Positions 31,178 to 40,386 of a stretch of DNA of 51,635 nucleotides are shown here, one piece after another. The translations under genes and the position numbers were made by a program. Within the stretch, counting starts at the first letter, position 1; the number at the start of each line of letters is the position of its first letter. The notes beneath the pieces are model-generated. The model did not search any database. It worked only from the letters and a program-made list of their open reading frames with translations, and was not told the origin of the DNA. This DNA comes from Fragilaria crotonensis (lineage: Eukaryota > Bacillariophyta > Fragilariophyceae > Fragilariales > Fragilariaceae): positions 1-51,635 of the forward strand of contig JAKSYS010000451.1 in assembly GCA_022925895.1 (NCBI GenBank). The letters run 5' to 3'.

Positions 31178-31614
31178 GAGTAGAGGTACAATAAAAAAGC
31201 ACAAGGGCACAATACATTCGATTCTTCATCCAGTAATAGCAGCGTAGTAGTACAGTACTGTACAATGCTACAACTACAATACTCCGAGCTCCGAGAACGT
31301 GTATTATATTCGGAAGTACTTGTACTACAGTGCTCATTAGGTGTAGTAGTACGCATTACCCCCATTTCCGTAGCAGTACAAAGTGCTTCCAAACCTACTG
31401 TACGTATACGATACCTGGTACCAGGTACGGTAGGCAAATGTATGTGTTCATAATTCATAGTCGTTTCTATCGTATCACGCGATCATCAATTCAAATCACA
31501 TCTCGTATCAGTTCTCTGTTCTCATCCTCCCACTCTATTGGATCTCTGCGCTTCCATACCTTCAACACTCACCATTGATTCAGACGAGGACAAAAGACAA
31601 TAAAGCGATACAGC
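31178..31614. promoter_or_regulatory. Upstream region of the disordered nuclear protein gene
   Basis: Contains a cluster of GTAC/AGTACT words (31244-31440, for example GATACCTGGTACCAGGTACG) between the MITE and ATG 31615. No core promoter element was identified. Confidence 0.35.
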
Positions 31615-33063
31615 ATGTTGTCATCGCGATTGTCACTACTAGATCGAGATAAACGCAACGATATCGATGATTCCAGCGATGATGACGAACTTGATTTTGT
31701 CGTACATGTGCACAAACGTCGTCGATCTCGACCAGCAATTCTAGACAGTTGTGATGAAGATGAGGATGGAAGTAGCCATGACAATGACAATAAAGAGAAT
31801 CTTCCAGCCTTTCGGCAGTCAGTTCCCAATCACTCCCCTTCGTCAATCTACGTCACTTCTATCAACGACGCGCCCCAACAGCAAAAAGGAGAGACAGGAC
31901 AGTCGGTTCCCGCACGAACATTACTGCGATTGACCAAGATGAATAGTCAAACCAGTTGCAGGAGCAGTAGTGCGAAGAAAATGAAGTTGAGAAGAAACGC
32001 GAATACATTACACGAAAATGATAATGACCGAAACGACGAAGTCGAATCGAGATGGAACGAAGGCATCGACATAGCCACCTATTCAAACCCATCTTCGCAC
32101 CCAGCACTTCAAAATTCTACCAAAGAAAATTCGACGAATGGATCCAAGTCATTCAAGCAACCACAGCAAAACTCACCTGAAGTGGTGGATTTGTGCACTA
32201 GTGATGACGATGATAGCGAAGAAGTCCATGTAGGCACTCGAGTTCCAATCAAATCTCCACCATTCAATTACGCGTCACGAAACTTTTTCGGGCTAGCCCA
32301 ATCCGCGCATCTCATGTCTGCCACCTCACAGCCAGCGCAACAGCCGCCTTCTGACCATGTTCAATATGACGTCCTGGAAGACTCTGGTCGTAGGAACGAC
32401 ACAATTCATTTGACTACAGCCCATTTGTCTGTAGCACGGTATCCACCAAAGTCGTTGCCTCCGCCATCGATGAACGATTCCTACAAGTTAGACGCCTCGC
32501 GAAAACGCCAGCGCTTGCGACAGGCGAGTGATCCGTACAAGGTCGGCGGGATCGTCGCAAAAATGCCTTCTGAACAGCAAGAATTTCATCAAGTGGCCAG
32601 CAACCTTTGGTTCCGTCCCAAAGTCACCTTAGACGCTCCCGCACGATGGATGCCCGCACCATCACGTAATGACATTGCCGGTGGATCTGGGGTTGGAGCT
32701 GGAAACTTTGTTTTGGAACGGAACAATGAATTTTCTGCAGTCGCAGCCGATGCTCCTCTTGAAACGAAGAAGTCTAGACGCAAGGCCGCTCCGAAAACGA
32801 GCGAGACATCAAAGGTCGCAAAAACAAAGGCAGCTTCCAAGGCAAGCAAAGCAAATCGCAAGGTTGGCCCGAAGAAACCTGCCAAGGGCAAGAAACAAGG
32901 AGGCTGGCGTCGCAACACCAAATACCGCACCAAAGGAGCCGCAAGTCGCACGACGGCCGTGCCAAATCGCGATCCATGGGGAGATGGCTACCAACACCGC
33001 ACAGCAGTGCCGCGGTCGGATGCAGATCTGCAGCACGTTGGAGGGGCAACTATCTCCTTTTGA
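31615..33063 (+). CDS. Disordered acidic/basic nuclear protein with candidate SUMO-interacting motif (482 aa)
   Basis: Start ATG 31615; uninterrupted. Sequence composition is Ser-, Asn-, Asp- and Lys-rich with little predicted structure. An N-terminal acidic run (DSSDDDELD) is followed by KRRRSR. At about residue 188, SPEVVDLCTSDDDDSEE matches a SUMO-interacting motif: a hydrophobic V-V-D-L core followed by Ser/Asp residues. The C-terminal third has a histone-H1-like Lys/Ala tail (KKSRRKAAPK, KTKAASKASKANRK, KKPAKGKKQGG) that would bind DNA or RNA. A central block (QVASNLWFRPKVTLDAPARW) looks like the only ordered, possibly conserved, part. No enzyme domain is seen. Role unknown; SUMO-linked chromatin function is inference. 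The gene is convergent with the prolyl-hydroxylase-like gene. Confidence 0.65.
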   Translation: MLSSRLSLLDRDKRNDIDDSSDDDELDFVVHVHKRRRSRPAILDSCDEDEDGSSHDNDNKENLPAFRQSVPNHSPSSIYVTSINDAPQQQKGETGQSVPARTLLRLTKMNSQTSCRSSSAKKMKLRRNANTLHENDNDRNDEVESRWNEGIDIATYSNPSSHPALQNSTKENSTNGSKSFKQPQQNSPEVVDLCTSDDDDSEEVHVGTRVPIKSPPFNYASRNFFGLAQSAHLMSATSQPAQQPPSDHVQYDVLEDSGRRNDTIHLTTAHLSVARYPPKSLPPPSMNDSYKLDASRKRQRLRQASDPYKVGGIVAKMPSEQQEFHQVASNLWFRPKVTLDAPARWMPAPSRNDIAGGSGVGAGNFVLERNNEFSAVAADAPLETKKSRRKAAPKTSETSKVAKTKAASKASKANRKVGPKKPAKGKKQGGWRRNTKYRTKGAASRTTAVPNRDPWGDGYQHRTAVPRSDADLQHVGGATISF

Positions 33064-33252
33064 TCCAGGATAAGAATGATGATACGCGCTTTCGACAATT
33101 AAACTAACAACATACTATATCGGTAGCTACTACAGAAATACTCCAGCACTTGATGCATTTTTGCAAACATCTCAACAAACTGGCTGGCAGCAAACAACAA
33201 CAAACCTTCAGCACTTGAAGGTTCGCTTGAATGATTATTTAACAAATCACGA
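33064..33252. other. Short intergenic region between convergent genes
   Basis: 3' flanks of the disordered protein gene and the prolyl-hydroxylase-like gene; a GCACTTGA/GCACTTGAAGG pair of words is seen, nothing else. Confidence 0.4.
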
Positions 33253-34560
33253 TTAGAACCCAGGCGCTTGCGTCGCCGGCGGCATGGCAACTTGAAGTGG
33301 CTGCTGTTGTTGTTGTGGTTGTTGTTGTTGCTGACCAAATGGTACACCCAACGTGTGCGGCAACCTCTTGCTGGGCTGTCCGCAATACTCGCCTTGACGA
33401 ATCCACACTTGACTCACGTATTTGGTCTCAATCGCGGGGAGTGCTGCGTGCAATGCCATGCGATCCAAGAGCCCATCCACGGTGGCAGGGAAAAAGACCA
33501 CGGCCATGCCCTGGCGCGGTTGGACTTTGAGATTGATGGCAGGGAACAACGTCGCACCGCCCTGATCGACATTGTTGAGGTAGACCAGTACAGTAACTGT
33601 TCGCTGACCTCCATTGGCGGCAAATCGACGACCATCTTCGTTGGAAAGATCGAATGCATCAAAGTGCTGCAAGTACTGTTCGGACGGAAAATAGCGCCCC
33701 ACTTGGGGGAGTTCGCAGTGCTCCACCGGCTTGCCCGTGAGGAGCGACACCTTGCGAAGATAATCGGGCAGATCCTCGCGAGCGAGATAACAGGTGGAGG
33801 AAGTGCGCGACGGGGAAATCTCGCCCGATCCCTTGCCCACGACCGGGGCCGGGCCGAAGCAATCCGTCGCGGAATGAATCAAGAATTGGCACTCGAATGG
33901 TGTCAGGAAATTATCAACTGCAAACATTGGAGGATTCGAATTGAGGAGGCGCAAGCCAGGATAGAGTGGGTTGACACCGTTGTATACTGGAGGGAGCATG
34001 GGGCGGTCTTGAACCGTGAATATGGGCATTATGACTGGAAGAGAAGATGGACTGACCCGAACGGAGTACGGTGGTGGCTGAGTCACCGCGCCTTGACTGT
34101 CGCGGTTGGCTTGACCTTGAGCGGCATTGACAATCAAGGCTGGTTGGTATCCAGGTGTTCCATTGAGGGTCGTTGCGATAGCGTCCGCTTGAAGGTGTAT
34201 CGGTATGAGGTTATGTGTTTGGGTGGTCGTTGGATGCGATAGGAAACCTTGGAAAAGAGCTGCGCTGTACGGGTCGAGCGGCAACACGGAGCTATGCGAG
34301 GAGACCCACGACGGCAGAGGACCGGCAGCAGCCACATTTTGGATTGCACATTGTGACACTCAACCACTCCCACTTGCAGCATTATCATTTACGTTGACAT
34401 TCGAATTCGTATTCTCACTCGCGGTCGCAGACGCATTCAAAGCACCAACTCCTGGTACACCCGATCCCATCTCTTCTCGAGCTTGTTTCGCGTATCTAGG
34501 GTCGAAAACTACTGGAGGTTGAGGTTGCGGATATGCCACATCGATGTCCCCCACGACCAT
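33253..34560 (-). CDS. Prolyl 4-hydroxylase-like 2OG-Fe(II) oxygenase, probable intron
   Basis: The catalytic domain lies in the minus-strand frame 34359-33253. FAVDNFLTPFECQFLI opens it, LPQVGRYFPSEQYLQHFDAF holds the HxD iron pair, and VTVLVYLNNVDQGGATLFP the core strands. MALHAAL gives the distal His, and ETKYVSQVWIR the Lys that binds 2-oxoglutarate in prolyl 4-hydroxylases. The C-terminus is Gln-rich (CAA repeat at 33300-33340). The same frame continues upstream to ATG 34560 but is broken by TGA at 34362-34360. An intron of about 105 bp (34364-34260, GTTGAG...GCGCAG) would remove the stop and keep the frame, giving about 400 residues; the weak donor makes this tentative. No ER signal peptide is evident, so a cytosolic or nuclear target is more likely than collagen-type substrates. 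Confidence 0.8.
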
Positions 34561-35016
34561 CCGTCACATCAGACATCGTACCGTCAATCATCATTTCCTC
34601 CAACTACCGATGATCCCAGACTGAGGTGTGAGTTGATGATGGATCGTGGTGTGGACTGTGGACTGTGGACTGTTCTTGAGCCTTGAAGACTTGCCGTCTT
34701 CGTATACTTCCACTATTTTCAAGCATGCCAGACAGAAACGAAGGTCTTATGGCTGCGTGACTACGGTAGGGTCTACTTGTTTTTGTACTATGATATGCAT
34801 AGACGGTGTGAAAATTGTCCAGACTGCAGACTCCTGAAATCTGAAAGTGCTGTAGCCCATGTCTAATGTATGCATATCTGGAGGTGGTGCTCCCTCCCGC
34901 TTTACATAGGAGCTCCCCTCTACTAGTACTGGTAGTACGGTAGGGTACAATATTACCACAAACCACAAACTGTAAAAAAAGTGTGAAAACTCTTCATAGG
35001 GTCTGTAGTCTGTAGC
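34561..35016. promoter_or_regulatory. Upstream region of the prolyl-hydroxylase-like gene
   Basis: No gene seen. A GTGGACT/GTGGACTGTG micro-repeat is present at about 34650-34673, and TACTAGTACTGGTAGTACGG near 34921. Confidence 0.35.
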
Positions 35017-35850
35017 AGAGTCCTGCACTGGGTACCCATACCCAGTACCCACCCAGTACCACATAAAAATGGCTTTGAACCAATATTTTCACAAGAGTTT
35101 CAAATTACCAAATCTCGGCAGAAACACATATTTGTTTTACAAACAGTTCGTATCATAGATCCTTCATTACCCTGTCAACAGCAATGAAGAATGATCAAAG
35201 TAATGGAGCAACATCCGAATGAGCTGTCAATGATAAACAAGTCTGCGTTTTTGATATACTGGTTCAAAGTCGTGCATAAATATGTATTCATATATGGTTA
35301 ATATTCTTATATTCTGTTCTTGATTTATTTCACAAGAGTTCGGTAAATCGAAATGCATATTGGTACAGTGTTTTGAACGAGCCGTTTGTACCACACGAAC
35401 GCCAAGTGGATTTCTCCTCGCAGACGTATGAGAATATTCAGAACTGTAGCATATAAGGATTTGGAGGGCATCCTCGACGTGTGAAAAAGGGTCGTACAGC
35501 AATGTTTTGACGTCTCATCTACGGTGCGCGTATTTGAGAGAACTGAGCAATTATATTGCTTTTCTATGTGCAGAACATATCTCTATTTGTTCACTAAGGA
35601 GAGCTTTACAATAGATCACAGTGTGAAATTATGAAAATTGGAGTGTTTTTGTGTAGAGGTCCTTGAATTTCACACGAGATTGGTTCAAAGCCATTTTATT
35701 GGGTCGAAGCCATTTTTATGTGGTACCCACCCATACCCATGGATAATGGGTGGGTATGGGCACGCCCAACCAGTGGTGGGTGGGTATGGGTGGTCTGAGG
35801 TCGACTGCACAAAGCGTGGGTGGGTAAAGGGTGGTCCAACCTTCCCACAC
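35017..35850. mobile_element. G-rich foldback element A (non-autonomous)
   Basis: The left end begins AGAGTCCTGCACTGGGTA (35017-35034), followed by ACCCA-rich DNA and CCACATAAAAATGGCTTTG. The right part (35679-35730) is an inverted copy of that inner block, with one 19-base internal duplication (CCATTTTATTGGGTCGAAG). Beyond it lie GGGTGGGTATGGG repeats and GGGTGGTCC words that also occur at 50041-50160. The interior is AT-rich without a coding frame. The CAGAG start would suit a hAT-type terminus, but no 8-bp target duplication was found. Confidence 0.5.
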
Positions 35851-36281
35851 GAATCGACCAATGCACCACTCCAGTACTCCGAGGAGTATACTGTAGCTGT
35901 CAGGCCACGGTGAAGTTATACTTTAACCATACTGCAGATTTGTACTGCTGACAGTATGGGGTTTAATACTCCGACCTACAGGCAGTTAGTATGTGGTAGG
36001 GTTATTCTTCAACTCGCCGTATAAGTTAACCCCAAATACTACGTTTTTAGGTAGGGGAGTATTCAGTATTTTCAAGATCGTGCAGTTAGTTGAACCGCTA
36101 GTGCGACAGTGTACTGTTGCAATTCATTGCTAGTAGACCAGCCATTATATATTATATACAGCACTCATTGAACATGACACTGACCAACTAGTATGACACT
36201 TGTATTGTTGCTTGTTCATTATATAAGAAAATACAAAAGTAACGACTGCATTGCAATGATAAAGGGAGTTCACTCTTTATA
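35851..36281. other. Intergenic region
   Basis: AT-rich. It has GTATACTGTAGCTG, TACTCCGACCTACAGG and other GTAC-like words, and TATATATTATATACAG near 36144. No gene supported. Confidence 0.4.
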
Positions 36282-36452
36282 CTACATGTTGATCTCAAGG
36301 TCATCTTCATAGAACAGATCAAGGTCATCGGCAACTAGTTCCTCATACTGAGAAACTGCGTCAGCGCCACCAATGGCTGGTGTGAACCTAGTCCCTGTAG
36401 ACCTTCCCATCATCAGAAGGTGGGTTTTTGTATCACTGACAATATATGTTAA
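36282..36452 (-). pseudogene. Possible 3' exon remnant with acidic C-terminus
   Basis: A 56-codon minus-strand frame ending at TAG 36284-36282 has protein-like composition: THLLMMGRSTGTRFTPAIGG then ADDLDLFYEDDLEINM. It is GC-richer than its AT-rich surroundings and preceded by a possible acceptor (TATTGTCAG at about 36436). No upstream exon could be joined and no family is recognised. It could be the tail of an older transposase or accessory protein at the edge of the CMC element. Confidence 0.25.
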
Positions 36453-36934
36453 CTATTTGTTAAGAAATAGTAATATGTTGCTTGAAGTCACGTATATGTT
36501 ATCACTATTTATATGTATTTAGTCATTCTATACTGCGACATTTCTCAGAGTCATATGCTGTGGCGAAATACATTTATATAAAACCAATGTGTGTTACCTA
36601 GTAGCATCTATGCGTATAACTTACCTTAACAGTTGCAAATGTAACAATGTTTCTCTAAACATTTTTACTTTATACTGAATACATGTGGTAAGAGTATCGC
36701 ATGTGGATCATTAAATTGTTTGTTCTGAACAGACTCTAGATATTCATACGCCATATACATTTAAGCCATGTTTTGACCATCCATTGTTTGGTATTGGTTT
36801 GCGAAATTTTCAATCTTTTGGTTTTGGGGAGACAGCATTTTATGAACCAACCATTTCTTGTCTCCTTCCAAATATACGCTGTGGAACAAAATTGTGATAT
36901 TTTGTTAACTCCACACACACTCTCATCCAACAAG
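36453..36934. other. AT-rich flank of the CMC element
   Basis: Likely holds the left terminus of the transposon, which I could not place. Open frames here are short. Nothing else is supported. Confidence 0.35.
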
Positions 36935-39900
36935 ATGGTAACACCTGATCATTGTACGGTTTGCAACAAGAGTTTCAAGAGACTTTTGCACCACCTTAAT
37001 CAGAGTTTGGCATGTAAATCTCATTACATGGCAAGTGACAAAGCAGCAACAACAGTGCCCTCCATTGTATCAAACATCGGCCACGTGAAAACCGGTAATT
37101 TGTTGCAAGGTGGTACTTCTCGCACTTTCCGTCCAAATTTGAGTTCTCCTTTGTCCGATGGATTGCTTCCAGTATTGGAGAGTGGGGAATTGCTGGAAAG
37201 GCCGACGATGAGCTGCGTGTTGAAGATGTCAACGAAGTCGATGACTACATTATGTTTGACGACGACGGTATTCCCGAGCAAGGCGATGCTGACGATCAAG
37301 ACATTTCAGAAACTGAATCGGAGGAAGGTCCTGATCTCAGCGTTTTGGATTTGTACTTAAAACTGTTCAAGCTGCGAGCAAACCCGCTCGGTCTTGCGCG
37401 TTTTCTCGGGAGGAAAGAGTCCAAATTGAGTTGTTGCAGCTTCTTAGGGATCTGAAGTGTCCTCTCAAAGCATTCACCCTAGTACTTAAGTGGGCTGCTA
37501 AATCAAACGGGAGCGGCCATTCATTCCGTGAGGGATTTCAACCAACTCGTGAGAAGGTGATCGCAAATTTATTTGAAAGGTACAACATGAAAGGATTAAT
37601 CCCGAAAGAGAAGAAATTGTACCTGCCTTATACACAGAGGACCGTCTCGTTGATATTCTTTGACGCCAGTGAAGTATTCGCATCGCTACTCTCATGTCCC
37701 ACGCTCAATCAAGATGGGAATTATTTCTTCGACAAAGCAAAGGATCCATTTGTTGCACCAGAAACATCATCCCACGTGGGTGACATCCATACAGGCCGTT
37801 GCTACAGAAAGACATACGACGCCCTGATTAAGAAGCCTGATGTCGACATGCTCCTCCCTGTATCATGGCAATGGACAAGACATACATCGACATGGCAGGC
37901 AGACTCAGATGGAGCCAATAACAATCTCTCATGGTCTTCTGAACCACTCAATACGTCGGCTCCCAATTGCCATGCGAATCCTCGGATACATCAATCACAG
38001 CACCCCGCCCATCTCCCTTCAGATTCCGAAATAGATGCCGAGTTCAATGCACCGCTGACTTGCCAAAGGGGACCGCCCGTGTTGAAGACCCGCTTCGGTG
38101 CCCCAAAGACGTAAGTTGGTCAACGTTAATCCTGAACGAGACACACATGCAGATCCAGTTCATCCTAGAGGAATCTGGTTTTTGAGATTACAGAATCATG
38201 GTTTCCGATGGGATCTTAGCTACAATGGAAAGATCCACCCCGTCGTGTTCCACCCGTATGTACCCTTCATCATTGGTGACACAGAGGGGCACGACCGTCT
38301 TTGTGGTCACTACACCGCCCGATTTTCACAGATACAACAGCTTTGTCGCATCTGCGAATGTCCCACATACTTGAGTGGTTATTCCAAGTCCAACTTTCGC
38401 CACCGTGTTCCAAAAAAAATCGACGCTCTTGTGAGTAAGGGCCACACCGTTGAGCTCCAGTTGCTGTCCCAGAACTATCTTAAGAATGGATTCGCTGAGG
38501 TTAGGTTTGGTCTCCACAATCAGCGCGGAATATTTGGAGCCTGCCCAGGCGAAATGCTCCATTTGATTTCCCTCGGTTGGTTTAAATATTGCCTGCAGGC
38601 CTTCTCAGCCCAAGCTGGTCCCAATTCAAACGCATTGAAACAATACGATGTGCTGCGCTAAGTTGGGCAGATCATTGTCCAGACAGAGCGATCGCGACAT
38701 CCCCGAACGAACTTCCCCAAGGGGTTTCATCAGGATCCAATCTGATGGGGCACGAGATGACAGGGTGTCTTTTAGTCACATTATTTGCACTGCACACCAC
38801 CTACTTCCGAGGCATCTTCGAGGTTGGGAAAAAGGTAGCTGTAGTAGGGGATGACCAGAGGTTTCGTTATGAAAACCACATTCAAGATTGGATAGGAGTT
38901 GTTACATCTCTCCTGGTGTGGCACCAATGGATGAAACAACCGATGATGTCAAAGAAGATGGTCAAGCGTTCGCACACCTGCTTGCAGTGGCTGATGCGTG
39001 TTGTCGCCGAAGTGGCGCCCTGTCCAGGAGCAATGGGAAACAATACGATCAAGACGCACTTGGTACTGCATCTGTGCGAAGACATCCTTGACCACGGTGT
39101 TCCCGACAACGTGAACAGCGCCTACGCTGAGTCAGCTCACATCCCACTCGCGAAGGCGACATCCCGAAACACACAGAAGCGAGCCATATCCTTCACAAAA
39201 CAAGCAGCCAATCGCTATACTGAAAATTTAGTCATTTCACTCGCTTCTACAGACGTAGAGAATGACGTCAAACGCAACGTCGACAGCAGTGCAGCTGACG
39301 TTGACACCCCGCTTTCCGATGGTAAGGGTGGTCGTCGTTTTTACCTTGCATGGGAGGAAGGCAATGAACGCGCCACGTTTCGCTGGACTCGCCCGCGCTC
39401 CGGAGACAACTTGGAGATGGCCCATCTTTCGCACCGAGTAACGGCCTTTCTGAGTCGACATTGCCTGCCCAAAATGCCAAAGGGGAGAGCTCCCATGCTT
39501 CACGTCCTTCAACGACGAGGACGGCAACAATTACCGCGCCCATCCTTGCTACGACGGCAAGGCATGGAACGATTACGCGATGATCGAGTGGGAAGGGTAC
39601 CCACAACCCGAACCGGTGTTCATCCACACGTTCGTTGACCTCCGCGGGCTTCCGAAAGGAGACTCCATTGACATCAACTCGAATGGACAGACAAAATTGA
39701 CAGCCGGGTTGTACGCCGTCGCCCACTCCTTCAATCCAGTTGACGAAGGTGACCTCAACACACCGAACACCCTCATAGGTCATTATACCCCACACATTTC
39801 CATTCCTTTAACGACAGACATCCAACCCTCTTCCTGGTGGATGTTGAGTCCATAAGGTCACCGGTACTAGGTATTCCGGATGTTCAATTTGGAGTAAAAC

Positions 39901-40319
39901 CTCCAATGAACGAGCGGCATTACCTGTTCCTGATCCGTCGCAAAGCAGAGTGGCCCCGTGCGTGGGATTCCCTCATAAACAGGTGTCACCATGACTTGGA
40001 GCACGACGTGGATGACGACACCTGGTTTGAGGAGGAGTATGAGAAAGACGAATTGATCAACCGCCTGCCAAGTGGTAGGGAAATTTACAGTGTCAAGACC
40101 CCAGAAGACTTTGCCGCGGAGGTAGCCGCGGAAAAAGCCGAAAAGGTTGCCGCCAAGAAGAAGAAGGAGCACGCCGCCGCAGAGAAAGCATCCGCGAAGG
40201 CAGCGAAGGCCGCCGAAAACCCAGGCAAGAATTCGAGTGCCCCAGCGTCCACCGCACAACGGTTGGCGGGGAACTTTAAACGCAAACGAGTGGCCCCAGC
40301 AAAGACGGGTAAGGGGTAG
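36935..40319 (+). pseudogene. CMC/Plavaka-like transposase, at least six frame changes
   Basis: Begins at ATG 36935 with a Cys/His finger (CTVCNKSFKRLLHHLNQ). Successive frames then give an acidic segment (about 37200-37340) and FSREERVQIELLQLLRDL (about 37400). The catalytic region starts with MDKTYIDMAGRL (37866) and EPITISHGLLN, and includes FHPYVPFIIGDTEGHDRLCG (38250, with an acidic pair). CRICECP is a zinc-like cluster, and GIFGACPGEMLHLISLGWF (38530) is typical of CMC-type transposases. DNA after 38589 encodes a helical domain, and the end (39837-40319) is a Lys/Ala-rich tail (EKAEKVAAKKKKEHAAAEK). Frame switches fall near 37180, 37400, 37855, 37900, 38130, 38620, 39500 and 39840. Some could be introns, but no GT-AG pairs were obvious. 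As it stands the gene is not translatable. Confidence 0.65.
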
Positions 40320-40386
40320 CCAGTAGGCAGTCCCCCAAGTGTTGTCAGCTAGGAAGCTCACGCGGTACTAGTCGTGGAACCAGTAA

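Noticed and set aside
33268..34242. Plus-strand 324-codon open frame
   Set aside because: Exactly antisense to the prolyl-hydroxylase-like domain, whose motifs are clear; the plus frame has no recognisable domain.
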